64,000 nucleotides of DNA from Pseudomonas tolaasii NCPPB 2192 (GCF_002813445.1 NZ_PHHD01000001.1:3100001-3164000), one strand, 5' to 3'. Shown: positions 50,960 to 60,324, counted from the stretch's first letter. Made by a program: numbers and translations. The notes: generated from the sequence alone by a model not told the origin.

Positions 50960-52402
50960 TTAGACAGACTTGATCACATGCTTGACCTCTTGAAACGCCG
51001 CCAACCCCCACGGCCCCAGCTCGCGGCCGATGCTGCTCTGCTTGTAGCCACCCCACGCGGTCTGCGGGAAGATCACCTGCGGTGCATTGACCCACACCAG
51101 CCCGGCCTGCAAGGCATTTGCCACGCGGTCTGCGGTGTCGGCATTGGCCGTGACCACACTGGCCACCAGGCCGAAGTCACTGTCGTTGGCCAGCGCGACG
51201 GCTTCATCCTCAGTGGCAAAACGGCGTACACACAGCACCGGGCCGAAGATTTCTTCATTCCACAAAGCACTGTTCAGCGGCACGTCGGTAAACACCGTGG
51301 GCCGGATGAAAAAGCCTTTCGCCAGGCCTGCCGGGCGCTCACCGCCGCACAGCAAACGCGCGCCATCGTCAATGCCACGCCTGATATGCCCGAGCACTCT
51401 CTGATACTGCGCCCGGTTGATCAGCGCACCCATTTCCACGTCATCGGCAAATGGCTCTGCCACGCGAATGCCTTCAGCGCGCGCCTGCAAACGTTGCAGG
51501 AATTCATCCGCCAGGCTGTCAGCCACCAGCACGCGGCTGGTGGCCGAACAGATTTGCCCGGCGTTGAAAAAACCGCCGCCGCAGGCCAGTTCAACCGCGA
51601 GGTCGAGGTCGGCATCGGCCAGCACCAGCAACGAGGATTTACCGCCCAATTCCAGGCTCACGCCCTTGATGGTTTCCGCTGCGCGTTGCATCACCTGCAC
51701 GCCCACGGCATTGCTGCCGGTGAAGGAAATCTTTGCCACGCGGCGGTCCGCCGCCAATGGTGCGCCCACGGCCAACCCTGTGCCGCAGACCAGGTTGAAC
51801 ACGCCGGCCGGCACGCCCGCCTCGGCAATGATGCGCGCCAGTTGCAGCTCGGCCAACGGCGTGACTTCTGACGGCTTGAGCACCACGCAGCACCCGGCGG
51901 CCAGGGCCGGGGCGAGCTTCCAGGCGGTGGTGACCATCGGGAAATTCCACGGCACGATCAGCCCGACCACGCCGCATGGCTCGCGGCGCAGGCGCGCGCT
52001 GAAATCATTGCTGGGCAGCGCAACGGGGCGATCTTGCGCGGTGTCCAGTTCTTCAGCCACACCGGCGTAGTACTCGAAAGTGGCGATCACGTCGTCCACG
52101 TCGATGCCGGCTTCGAACAGCGGCTTGCCGTTGTTGCTCGACTGCAACTGCATCAACTGCTCGCGCTGTTCGCTGACGCCCTGGGCAATTTTGCGCAGCA
52201 ACGTGCCGCGATCACGCCCGGTGCTTTTCGACCAGTCACCAAAGGCCGCGCTGGCCGCGTCCACCGCCCGCGTTACCGTCGCGGCATCGCCCACGCTGAC
52301 TTGCGCAAGCGTGGCCTCGGTCGCCGGGTTGATCACCTCCAGCACTTCACGGCCTGCCTGCCACTCGCCGCCGATAAACACACCGTTCAACACTGCGCTC
52401 AT
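50960..52402 (-). CDS. Aldehyde dehydrogenase
   Basis: A 480-residue NAD(P)-dependent aldehyde dehydrogenase with catalytic Glu251 (SLELGGKSS) and Cys285 (NAGQICSATSR), and PWNFPMVTTAWKLAPALAAG cofactor motif. It begins at the ATG overlapping the stop of the ThDP decarboxylase gene by four bases, so the two act together: the decarboxylase makes an aldehyde and this enzyme oxidises it, likely 4-guanidinobutanal to 4-guanidinobutyrate. The substrate is inferred. Confidence 0.92.
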   Translation of the reverse strand: MSAVLNGVFIGGEWQAGREVLEVINPATEATLAQVSVGDAATVTRAVDAASAAFGDWSKSTGRDRGTLLRKIAQGVSEQREQLMQLQSSNNGKPLFEAGIDVDDVIATFEYYAGVAEELDTAQDRPVALPSNDFSARLRREPCGVVGLIVPWNFPMVTTAWKLAPALAAGCCVVLKPSEVTPLAELQLARIIAEAGVPAGVFNLVCGTGLAVGAPLAADRRVAKISFTGSNAVGVQVMQRAAETIKGVSLELGGKSSLLVLADADLDLAVELACGGGFFNAGQICSATSRVLVADSLADEFLQRLQARAEGIRVAEPFADDVEMGALINRAQYQRVLGHIRRGIDDGARLLCGGERPAGLAKGFFIRPTVFTDVPLNSALWNEEIFGPVLCVRRFATEDEAVALANDSDFGLVASVVTANADTADRVANALQAGLVWVNAPQVIFPQTAWGGYKQSSIGRELGPWGLAAFQEVKHVIKSV

Positions 52403-54024
52403 ACCGCTACCTCCTTCATCCAAAGCCCCTGGTCGATTTCAATCAGCGTCGGCCCCAGGCGATCAGCGGCGGCGCGCAACGCGTTGCGCAGATGGGCGAG
52501 GCCCTGGATGCTCTCGGTGGCGCAACCGAATGCCTTGGCCACGCCGATGAAGTCCGGGGTGTAGATGTCCACGCCGACCGGCTCGATGGCGCGGTTGACC
52601 ATGTATTTTTTGATTTCTTCGTAGCCCTGGTTATTCCACAACAGCACGATCACCGGCACGCGCGCTTCCACGGCGCTGGCCAGTTCCGGCAGGCTGAATT
52701 GCAGGCCGCCGTCACCGATCAGGCACACCACCGGCTGCCCGTCGCCGCGCCCCAGCCAGGCGCCGATGGCGGCGGGCAAGGCATAACCGAGGGTGCCGTA
52801 GCCGGTGGATGAGTTGAACCAGCGGCGCGGGTGGTCGAGGTTCAGGGTCAGGTTGCCGCTGTACACCGGTTGGGTGGAGTCGCCGACCAGCACGGCGTGG
52901 GGCAGTTCTTCCAGCACAGTGGTGAGAAACAGGGTTTGCGCGCGAGTGGCGGCGTCCCAGGCGGGCGTCAATTGCGCCCATAAATGCGCGACACGTTGCG
53001 CGCCCCACTGTGGATCGCGGGCAGGCAATGGCTTGCTGTTCAGCTCGGCCAGCAAGGCCTCGGCGGCCATCTGTGCGTCGGCCACCAGCGCCAGCTGCGG
53101 CGGGTAATTGCGCACGGTCTGGTCGGCGTCGATGTCGACGCGCAGCAGCGTGCCGGGAATCTCGAAACCACCGGCGAAGGTCACGTCGTAGTCGGTTTCC
53201 GCCAGCTCCGTGCCGATGGCCAGCACCACGTCCGCCTCGGCGACCAATGCGCGGGTGGCGACCAGGGTTTGGGTCGAGCCGATCAGCAGCGGGTGCGCGC
53301 CCGGCAGCATGCCCTTGGCGTTGATGGTCAGGGCCACCGGGGCGCCGAGGGTTTCGGCGAGGCGGGTCAGCTCGGGCGCGGCGTCGATGGCGCCGCCACC
53401 GGCCAGGATCAGCGGGCGTTTGGCCGCCGCCAGCAACTGGCTCATCTGCTTGACCGCCGACGGCGCCGCACCGGCTCGCGCCACGCTGACCGGCTCGCTG
53501 CCGAGCAACGCGTCGGCGTTTTCCACCAGCACGTCCAGCGGGATTTCAATGTGCACCGGGCGCGGACGACCGGCCTGGAACAGCGCAAACGCGCGTGCCA
53601 GCACCGCGGGCAATTCGGCAGCCGACATCAGAGTGTGGGAGAACGCCGCCACGCCGGCGATCATCGCGCTCTGGTTCGGCAGTTCATGCAACTTGCCGCG
53701 CCCGCCGCCCAGCTGGCTGCGCGACTGCACGCTGGAAATCACCAGCATCGGGATCGAGTCGGCGTAGGCCTGGCCCATGGCGGTGGTGATATTGGTCATG
53801 CCCGGCCCGGTGATGATGAAACACACGCCGGGTTTACCGCTGGTGCGCGCATAGCCGTCGGCCATAAAGCCTGCGCCCTGCTCGTGGCGCGGGGTGACGT
53901 GGCGGATACTCGAACGGGCCAGGCCGCGATACAGCTCGACGGTGTGCACGCCGGGAATGCCGAACACCTGGTCCACGCCGTAGCTTTCCAGAAGGTTGAC
54001 CAATACTTCGCCGCAGGTCGCCAT
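52399..54024 (-). CDS. aruI: Thiamine-diphosphate decarboxylase, 5-guanidino-2-oxopentanoate (2-ketoarginine) type
   Basis: A 541-residue ThDP enzyme: the activating Glu in RHEQGAGFMADGYAR, GPGMTNITTAMGQAYADS, and the ThDP/Mg site GDGGLQFSLPELASAVEA...WNN. Sequence and pairing with an aldehyde dehydrogenase fit AruI, which decarboxylates 2-ketoarginine in the arginine transaminase pathway. The transaminase AruH is not in the window, so an acetolactate-synthase-like decarboxylase with another 2-oxo acid remains possible. A LysR gene is divergent 110 bases away. Confidence 0.82.
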   Translation of the reverse strand: MATCGEVLVNLLESYGVDQVFGIPGVHTVELYRGLARSSIRHVTPRHEQGAGFMADGYARTSGKPGVCFIITGPGMTNITTAMGQAYADSIPMLVISSVQSRSQLGGGRGKLHELPNQSAMIAGVAAFSHTLMSAAELPAVLARAFALFQAGRPRPVHIEIPLDVLVENADALLGSEPVSVARAGAAPSAVKQMSQLLAAAKRPLILAGGGAIDAAPELTRLAETLGAPVALTINAKGMLPGAHPLLIGSTQTLVATRALVAEADVVLAIGTELAETDYDVTFAGGFEIPGTLLRVDIDADQTVRNYPPQLALVADAQMAAEALLAELNSKPLPARDPQWGAQRVAHLWAQLTPAWDAATRAQTLFLTTVLEELPHAVLVGDSTQPVYSGNLTLNLDHPRRWFNSSTGYGTLGYALPAAIGAWLGRGDGQPVVCLIGDGGLQFSLPELASAVEARVPVIVLLWNNQGYEEIKKYMVNRAIEPVGVDIYTPDFIGVAKAFGCATESIQGLAHLRNALRAAADRLGPTLIEIDQGLWMKEVAV

Positions 54025-54134
54025 AAATGTCGCTCTTGTTATGGATTCGAGGCGGTATTGGACCGGCTGGCCGGTAGCGGCAACAATCGATAAAAAGTCA
54101 TACTAGCCATGTCCCCACGTCATGGCTTGACCCG

Positions 54135-55007
54135 ATGAAACGCCTCCCGTCCCTGCCTGCGCTGCACACCTTCTGGGTCACGGCCCAGTGCTGCAACTTC
54201 ACCCGCGCCGCCGAGCAATTGCACATCACCCAGGGCGCGGTGAGCCGGCAGATCGCCGGGCTGGAAAGCCATTTGGGTTACCCGCTGTTTCAGCGCCAGG
54301 CGCGCGGCTTGAGCCTCACCGAGGAAGGCCGCGAATGGTCGCAGCGCGTGCAACAGGTGTTCGGCCTGATCGGCGATGCGGTGGAGCAGATCGGCAGTCG
54401 CCGCGAAACCCTGCAACTCAAGGCCTCCACCTGCGTGATGCGCTGGCTGTTGCCGCGGTTGATGCGCTGGCAAAAAGAGCGTCCGGAGGTGCCGGTGGAG
54501 CTGACCACCACCGTGGCCTATACCGTGGATTTTCGTCGCGAGCAATTCGATGCGGCGGTGATCTACGCCCCCATCGCCGAGCAATCTGCGCAGGCCCGGC
54601 ACTTGTTTGATGAGCAACTCACACCGGTTTGCGCGCCGGCATTGCTGGCAGGTTTACACACGCCCGCCGACTTGCAGCAGCAGGTGCTGTTACACCCCAC
54701 GCGGGATGAGCGCGATTGGGCATTGTGGTTAAAGGCTGCAAATACGCGGCTGAGCAACCTGGCTCAGGGGCATCATTTCGAAACGCTCGATTTGGCCATG
54801 ACGGTGGCATCCCAAGGTTCGGGCGTGGCGATTGGCGACAGTGCGCTGATTGGCGAGGACCTGAAAGCAGGGCGGCTGGCGACGCCATTTGAACTGCGCG
54901 TGCCGACGGGGATGGGGTATTACCTAGTGTATCCGCCGGCGACGGAGCCGTCGGCCGGGCTTGAAGCGCTTATGAATTGGCTGGTGAGCCAGGCACAACA
55001 GCCCTGA
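54135..55007 (+). CDS. LysR-family regulator (GcvA-like)
   Basis: A 290-residue GcvA-type LysR regulator: LPALHTFWVTAQCCNFTRAAEQLHITQGAVSRQIAGLESHLGYPLFQRQARGLSLT. Divergent from the decarboxylase/dehydrogenase pair across a 110-base gap, the classical position for a LysR controlling its neighbours. Confidence 0.9.
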   Translation: MKRLPSLPALHTFWVTAQCCNFTRAAEQLHITQGAVSRQIAGLESHLGYPLFQRQARGLSLTEEGREWSQRVQQVFGLIGDAVEQIGSRRETLQLKASTCVMRWLLPRLMRWQKERPEVPVELTTTVAYTVDFRREQFDAAVIYAPIAEQSAQARHLFDEQLTPVCAPALLAGLHTPADLQQQVLLHPTRDERDWALWLKAANTRLSNLAQGHHFETLDLAMTVASQGSGVAIGDSALIGEDLKAGRLATPFELRVPTGMGYYLVYPPATEPSAGLEALMNWLVSQAQQP

Positions 55008-55033
55008 AGAACCAACGGGGGGAGCAGAGCTTG

Positions 55034-55135
55034 TGTGGGAGCTGGCTTGCCTGCGATTCAGGCACCTCGGTGCATCAGTCATACCTCGGTGATGCTATCG
55101 CAGCGGTGCGACGATTCGACAAGCCAGCTCCCACA
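55034..55135. repeat. REP-type palindrome with an expanded centre
   Basis: TGTGGGAGCTGGCTTGCCTG faces CAAGCCAGCTCCCACA, but the middle is longer and changed, with a nested CACCTCGGTG and ACCTCGGT repeat. Lies between convergent LysR and NmrA-like genes. Confidence 0.82.
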
Positions 55136-55146
55136 TGAGTCCTCTA

Positions 55147-55761
55147 TCAGTAACCGACGGTGAAACGCTGGCGCGAGTGCTTGGGTGTTTCCACTTCGTC
55201 GATCAACGCGATGGCGTAGTCCGCAAAGCTGATCCAGCTGCGGCCTTCGCTGCTGACCAGCAAATCATCCTGGCCCAGGCGGAATTTGCCGGTGCGCTCG
55301 GTCTCGACGAACTCGGCCGACGGCGACAGGAAGGTCCAATCCAGACCTTTCTCCTGCCGCAGCGTGGCGAGAAACTCGGCGCCCGCGCTGGCTTCAGTTT
55401 TGTATTCGGCCGGGAAGCCCGGGCTGTCGATGACGCGGCCGCCGTCCGGCAACAGCAACGAACCGGCACCGCCCACCACCAGCAAGCGTTTTACACCGGC
55501 CGCCGTCACCGGGCCGATGACTGCGCTGGCGGGCAGGGTGGCGAAGTGTGCTGCGCTGATCACCACATCGCTGCCGCTGACGGCCTGTTGCAAGGCCAGA
55601 GCGTCCAGTGCATCCACCTGTTTGACGGTGACGCCAGGGCGTACGGCGATCTTGTCGGTGTTACGCGCAATGGCGGTCACGCTATGCCCGCGACGCAGTG
55701 CTTCTTCCAGCAGTTGGCTACCGGCACGGCCGGTGGCACCAATGATTGCGATTTTGCTCAT
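55147..55761 (-). CDS. NAD(P)-binding oxidoreductase, NmrA/SDR-like
   Basis: A 204-residue atypical SDR (NAD(P)H-binding, YwnB/NmrA-like): IAIIGATGRAGSQLLEEALRRGHSVTAIARN is the nucleotide-binding motif, and RLLVVGGAGSLLLPDGGRVID a later family segment. The catalytic YxxxK is not evident. Such proteins act as redox sensors or quinone reductases. It is 34 bases downstream of the MBL-fold gene on the same strand. Confidence 0.87.
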   Translation of the reverse strand: MSKIAIIGATGRAGSQLLEEALRRGHSVTAIARNTDKIAVRPGVTVKQVDALDALALQQAVSGSDVVISAAHFATLPASAVIGPVTAAGVKRLLVVGGAGSLLLPDGGRVIDSPGFPAEYKTEASAGAEFLATLRQEKGLDWTFLSPSAEFVETERTGKFRLGQDDLLVSSEGRSWISFADYAIALIDEVETPKHSRQRFTVGY

Positions 55762-55795
55762 GACGTTCTCCAGTCAGGTCAGGGTTTAAAACCAT

Positions 55796-56662
55796 TCACC
55801 ACTTCATTTCGCCCTTGGCGACTTTGGCACCCAATTCCAGGCTGCTTTCGTCGGCGAGGTTCGGGTAACGCTTTTTCATGGTCGCGATCAGAGCGGCGGA
55901 GTCTTTGGCCTTGCCGGTTTCGATGTCGAATGCCTTGATGTAGCCGGCGGTAAACCCTACCGATTGCACGCTCGGGTTGCCCAGGTAGTGGCCGGGAATC
56001 ACGGTGTGCGGTTTCAGGTCTTCAATGCGTTTGAGGGTGGCCAGCCAGTCGGTATGGGACTTCGGCGTCTGGGTGTCAGCCATCCAAACGTGGATGTTTT
56101 GCGCGACCACTACGCCGCCGACCACGGTCTTGATGGAAGGAATCCACACGAATGTCCGATCGGGTTGTGGACCGTCCAGACCGATCACCTCCAGCGTTTG
56201 CCCTTCAAGGTTCAGGCTGTGGCCTTCAAGTACAGCGGGCATGATCGTGGCGGCCGGTTTATCGGCGCCCATTTTCGGGCCCCAGAACGCAAGTTTTTGC
56301 TCGACGGTCGCTTTGATATGGTCGATCACCGGTTGCGGTGCCACCACCTTGGCGTCGGGGAAGGCGGCGGTCAGGGTGTCGAGGCCGAAGTAGTAGTCCG
56401 GGTCGCCATGGCTGATGTAAATGGTGGTCAGGTGCTTGCCGCTGGCACGGATCTTTTGCACCAATTGCTCGGCCTGGCCTTTGCCGAATTGTGCGTCCAC
56501 CAGGATCGCGTCCTTGTCGCCGCTGACCAGCACGGAGGTCACCGGGAAAATGGCGGCTTCGCCCGGGTTGTACACATCGAGTTTCAGCTCGGCGGCAGCG
56601 GCGTGGGCGGCGAAGGCCAGAGCCGCCGTGGCGGTGGCCAGTCGTTTGAACATCGCAATCAT
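55796..56662 (-). CDS. Secreted MBL-fold protein with altered metal motif
   Basis: A 288-residue exported metallo-beta-lactamase-fold protein with signal peptide (MFKRLATATAALAFAAHAAA). The usual H-x-H-x-D-H is HGDPDY at residues 85-90, so the second and last His of the motif are replaced. A later GHYLGNPS carries a remaining metal-site His. The start with GGAG six bases upstream (MIAMF) was preferred to the one three codons later. It is divergent from a LysR gene and followed by the NmrA-like gene. Confidence 0.86.
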   Translation of the reverse strand: MIAMFKRLATATAALAFAAHAAAAELKLDVYNPGEAAIFPVTSVLVSGDKDAILVDAQFGKGQAEQLVQKIRASGKHLTTIYISHGDPDYYFGLDTLTAAFPDAKVVAPQPVIDHIKATVEQKLAFWGPKMGADKPAATIMPAVLEGHSLNLEGQTLEVIGLDGPQPDRTFVWIPSIKTVVGGVVVAQNIHVWMADTQTPKSHTDWLATLKRIEDLKPHTVIPGHYLGNPSVQSVGFTAGYIKAFDIETGKAKDSAALIATMKKRYPNLADESSLELGAKVAKGEMKW

Positions 56663-56766
56663 GTGCAGCTCCAGCAACAGGTAAAGGATGCACAGAGCTT
56701 AGTTGCACCAAACGTCACAAAAAATGCCATGCTTGAACATAGTTTGTTTCTGAAACCGGGCAAATC

Positions 56767-57672
56767 ATGGACCGTCTTCAAGCAATGCGTGTGTTTGTGA
56801 GCGTCGTGGACCTGGGCAGCCAGTCCGCCGCCGCTGATCATCTGGACCTGTCGCGGCCGGTGGTGTCGCGCTATCTGGCCGAGCTGGAAGACTGGGTGGG
56901 CGCGCGGTTGATGCATCGCACCACGCGCAAGCTGAGCCTTACCGCCGCCGGCAGCGAAATGCTGCCGCGCTGCCGGCAGATGCTGGAGTTGTGCAACGAC
57001 ATGCAAGCCGCCGTCACCGAGCCGGATGAGGCCCCGCGCGGCCAGATTCGCCTGAGCGTCAGCAGTTCGTTCGGCCAGGCCCAGTTGGCCGATGCGGTGG
57101 CCGAGTTCGTCAAGCTTTACCCCTTGGTCAGCATCGACATGCAGATGCTCGACCGCACGGTGAACCTGGTGGACGAGCGTATCGACCTGGCCATCCGCAC
57201 CAGTTTCGAGCTGGACCCCAACCTGATCGCGCGCAAGCTCACGCTGTGCCGTTCGGTGATCTGCGCCTCACCGGCCTACCTGCAGGAACATCCGCAACCC
57301 CGGCAGGTGCACGAGTTGGCGGAGCACAATTGCCTGACGCACTCCTACTTCGGCAAGAGCCTGTGGCATTTCACCGAGAACGGCGAGCCGGTGTCGGTGG
57401 CGGTGCAGGGCAATATCACCGCCAACGAAGCCACGACCCTGCTGCGGGTGACGCTGGCCGGGGCAGGGGTGGCGCGGCTCCCGAGCTATCAGGCCGGGGA
57501 CTACATCCGCAGCGGCGAGCTGATTCGTCTGCTGCCCGAGGCCGAGCCGCAGCAAATGAATGTGTACGCGGTGTATGCCTCGCGCAAACACATGCCGCTG
57601 GCGCTGCGCAGCCTGATGGATTTTCTGGTGCTCAGGTTTCCGGAGGAGCCGGCGTGGGATAACGGGCTCTGA
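56767..57672 (+). CDS. LysR-family regulator
   Basis: A 301-residue LysR regulator: MRVFVSVVDLGSQSAAADHLDLSRPVVSRYLAELEDWVGARLMHRTTRKLSLT. Divergent from the MBL-fold/NmrA-like pair (104-base gap) and therefore their likely regulator. A compact palindrome follows the stop. Confidence 0.91.
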   Translation: MDRLQAMRVFVSVVDLGSQSAAADHLDLSRPVVSRYLAELEDWVGARLMHRTTRKLSLTAAGSEMLPRCRQMLELCNDMQAAVTEPDEAPRGQIRLSVSSSFGQAQLADAVAEFVKLYPLVSIDMQMLDRTVNLVDERIDLAIRTSFELDPNLIARKLTLCRSVICASPAYLQEHPQPRQVHELAEHNCLTHSYFGKSLWHFTENGEPVSVAVQGNITANEATTLLRVTLAGAGVARLPSYQAGDYIRSGELIRLLPEAEPQQMNVYAVYASRKHMPLALRSLMDFLVLRFPEEPAWDNGL

Positions 57673-57678
57673 CGACCA

Positions 57679-57718
57679 GTACCTGTGGCGAGGGAGCAAG
57701 CTCCCTCGCCACAGGTAC
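57679..57718. repeat. Compact REP-like perfect palindrome (TGTGGCGAG type)
   Basis: GTACCTGTGGCGAGGGAGC and GCTCCCTCGCCACAGGTAC form a perfect 19-base stem with AA in the loop. It follows a LysR gene and shares the TGTGGCGAG...CTCGCCACA ends with the repeat at 26856. No T-tract follows, so it is a REP-like unit more than a terminator. Confidence 0.85.
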
Positions 57719-57863
57719 AGCGTTCGCCCTTAGCTGACTCGTTGTTTAAGGGGCGGCCTTGAGGCCGACATAAATGTGTTGAATGGCGCCCGATAATGGC
57801 AAGTCGCCGTGACTGACCTATGCTTTAAACAGGACCGTGAAGGTCTGTTCAGAGGTCTTTGCC

Positions 57864-58043
57864 ATGACTCTAAAAATCAGAAAGTACCTGATGATTTTCA
57901 CCCTGTGCGCCCTGGCGACGGCGCTGTATGGCACTGCCGCTTATCGCGTCGAGCAAACACGCATGCAGCCGGCGGCGTTCGCCGTCAACTGCCATCAGGA
58001 TTTGTGCGTGCCGCGCACCGGCAGTTTCAGCGCACTCAGGTAA
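57864..58043 (+). CDS. Small membrane-anchored protein
   Basis: A 59-residue protein with one hydrophobic segment (KYLMIFTLCALATALYGTAAY) and a short periplasmic tail holding two Cys in NCHQDLCVP. An AGAGG site lies about eight bases before the ATG. I know no function. The 3' end overlaps the convergent pobR gene by eight bases. Confidence 0.5.
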   Translation: MTLKIRKYLMIFTLCALATALYGTAAYRVEQTRMQPAAFAVNCHQDLCVPRTGSFSALR

Positions 58044-58923
58044 CCGCCTGGTCTGCCTTCAACTGCTCGCGAAAGGCCTTGGGTGAGAAGCCGACCCGTC
58101 GGCGGAATAACCGCGAGAAGTTGGTGGGGTCGGAAAAGCCCAGCACTTCCGACATTTCGTTGATGGTCATGCTGGTGTAGGTCAGCAGGCGCTTGGCTTC
58201 CAGCAACTGGCGATCATGCATGATCTGCAACGCGGGCTGCCCGCCCAATTCCCGACACGTCCCGTTCAGGTGTGAGACCGAGATGCCCAGCTTGTGGGCC
58301 AAATCTTCAATCTTCGGGTGCTCGCGATAATGCTGCTCGACCAACTGGGTGAAGCGCCGGAAATATTCACGGCCACGCGGCGCACGCGGGTGGCGACGCT
58401 GAATGGCCTGGCGGCTGATCCACACCAGCAGCACGCTGACCAGGGCATGCATCATCATGTCCCGCGCGGGTTGCTCATCGGCATATTCAGTCTGCAGGCG
58501 GGCGAATTGCGCATTGAGGTAGTCACTGTCCTTGCCCGCCGGGTAATTGCCCAGGGCCTGTAGCCCGTCCACCGTCGTGCCCAATTGTTCCTGCAAATGG
58601 CTGACCAGCGGCGCCGCCAGGGTGACGACGTAGCCTTCCACATCTTCGGAAAACCGAAAGCCGTGCACGCACAGCGGCGGCAGCACCTGCAACGTGGCTT
58701 CGTTGAGCGTGGTGCGCTGGCCTTCGATTTCCAGTTGCGCCTGGCCTTTGTGTACGTACAGCAACTGGCACAGATCCGCGTGCCGGTGGGGCTGGATTTC
58801 CCACTGATATTCCCGGCTGCGCCGAGAGATAGTCTCGCAGTGCAGCAGGTCTGGCGTTGGCCATTGCTGGCTTTCACCGTACAGCTTGAACACCGGGATC
58901 GCGGAACTGGCAGTTTTGGTCAT
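58036..58923 (-). CDS. pobR: AraC-family activator PobR
   Basis: A 295-residue AraC-type regulator with N-terminal cupin (AARDYLS-type ligand part, HRHADLCQLLYVHKGQAQLEIEGQ) and C-terminal double helix-turn-helix: IEDLAHKLGISVSHLNGTCRELGG and EMSEVLGFSDPTNFSRLFRRRVGFSPKAFREQL. Divergent from pobA, and the known activator of pobA with 4-hydroxybenzoate in pseudomonads is of this AraC type. Confidence 0.92.
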   Translation of the reverse strand: MTKTASSAIPVFKLYGESQQWPTPDLLHCETISRRSREYQWEIQPHRHADLCQLLYVHKGQAQLEIEGQRTTLNEATLQVLPPLCVHGFRFSEDVEGYVVTLAAPLVSHLQEQLGTTVDGLQALGNYPAGKDSDYLNAQFARLQTEYADEQPARDMMMHALVSVLLVWISRQAIQRRHPRAPRGREYFRRFTQLVEQHYREHPKIEDLAHKLGISVSHLNGTCRELGGQPALQIMHDRQLLEAKRLLTYTSMTINEMSEVLGFSDPTNFSRLFRRRVGFSPKAFREQLKADQAVT

Positions 58924-59060
58924 GGTTTCAATCCGATACTCAGGATAGTGGTGCGGTAATCGCCCCGATTGGCAAAAAGCGCAGGCATTGGCTCAGTTTT
59001 CACCTTCTTATGCCGGCCACTCAAGTGAAAAATGCCAGCAACCAGTTCAATGACAACTCT

Positions 59061-59082
59061 TTCACCCAATCCGTTCGGTGAA
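59061..59082. promoter_or_regulatory. Inverted repeat in pobR-pobA gap
   Basis: TTCACC, ten bases, GGTGAA. It lies 20 bases before pobA and 137 bases before pobR, a candidate PobR site or part of the pobA promoter. Not verified. Confidence 0.35.
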
Positions 59083-59102
59083 GCTTGCGGGCCATAAAAA
59101 TA

Positions 59103-60296
59103 ATGAAAACGCTGAAAACCCAAGTCGCCATTATTGGCGCCGGTCCTTCGGGATTGCTGCTCGGCCAACTGCTGCATAACGCCGGCATCCAGACCCTGAT
59201 TGTGGAGCGCCAGCGCGCCGATTATGTGAAGGGCCGCATCCGTGCCGGGGTGCTGGAGCAAGGCATGGTCGACCTGCTGCGCGAGGCCGGTGTGAGCCGG
59301 CGCATGGATGCCGAAGGCCTGGTGCATCACGGGTTTGAGCTGGCACTCGATGGCCAGCTAAGCCCTATCGACCTCAACGCCTTGACCGGCGGCCAGTCGG
59401 TGATGGTCTACGGCCAGACCGAAGTCACCCGCGACCTGATGGCGGCCCGGGCCGACGCCGGTGCCGTCACGCTTTACGAAGCCAGCAATGTGCAACCCCA
59501 TGACATGAAAACCGATCGGCCCTGGCTGACGTTCGAGCATCAGGGTGAACGTTTCCGGCTGGACTGCGACTACATCGCCGGTTGCGACGGCTTTCACGGC
59601 GTGGCACGCCAATCGATTCCTGCCGAATCACTGCACGTGTTCGAGCGCGTGTATCCCTTCGGCTGGCTGGGCCTGCTCGCCGACACGCCGCCGGTGCATC
59701 CTGAGCTGGTCTACGCCAAACACCCGCGCGGCTTTGCCCTGTGCAGCATGCGTTCGTCGACCCGCAGCCGCTATTACCTGCAGGTGCCGGCGCAAGAGTC
59801 GCTGGAGGAGTGGCCGGATGAGCGTTTCTGGGACGAACTGAAAAGCCGCCTGCCGCCTGAACTGGCCGAGAGGCTGGTCACCGGGCCGTCCATCGAGAAA
59901 AGCATCGCGCCGCTGCGCAGCTTTGTGGTGGAACCGATGCAGTACGGGCGCCTGTTTTTGCTCGGCGACGCCGCGCACATCGTGCCGCCCACCGGCGCCA
60001 AGGGCCTGAACCTGGCGGCCAGCGATGTGAGCACGCTGTATCGCATCCTGCTCAAGGTGTACCGCGAGGGGCGTGTGGACTTGCTGGAACAATACTCGGC
60101 CATCTGCCTGCGCCGCGTGTGGAAGGCCGAGCGGTTTTCCTGGTGGATGACCTCGATGCTGCACGAATTCCCCGAAGCGGACGGCTTCAGCCGGCGCATC
60201 GCCGAGAGTGAGTTGTCGTATTTCATCCACTCTGAAGCCGGTCGCAAAACCATTGCAGAAAATTACGTCGGGCTTCCTTACGAGGCTATCGAATAG
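59103..60296 (+). CDS. pobA: 4-hydroxybenzoate 3-monooxygenase
   Basis: A 397-residue FAD/NADPH hydroxylase that makes protocatechuate from 4-hydroxybenzoate. The FAD-binding GAGPSG is at residues 12-17, GRIRAGVLEQG follows, DCDYIAGCDGFHGVAR is the DG motif, and LLGDAAHIVPPTGAKGLNLAASDV the GD motif. The start at MKTLKTQV matches the known length (about 394). It has no strong ribosome site. Confidence 0.97.
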   Translation: MKTLKTQVAIIGAGPSGLLLGQLLHNAGIQTLIVERQRADYVKGRIRAGVLEQGMVDLLREAGVSRRMDAEGLVHHGFELALDGQLSPIDLNALTGGQSVMVYGQTEVTRDLMAARADAGAVTLYEASNVQPHDMKTDRPWLTFEHQGERFRLDCDYIAGCDGFHGVARQSIPAESLHVFERVYPFGWLGLLADTPPVHPELVYAKHPRGFALCSMRSSTRSRYYLQVPAQESLEEWPDERFWDELKSRLPPELAERLVTGPSIEKSIAPLRSFVVEPMQYGRLFLLGDAAHIVPPTGAKGLNLAASDVSTLYRILLKVYREGRVDLLEQYSAICLRRVWKAERFSWWMTSMLHEFPEADGFSRRIAESELSYFIHSEAGRKTIAENYVGLPYEAIE

Positions 60297-60324
60297 CCAG
60301 CTATCGAGTAAGATGTTGAGCATT

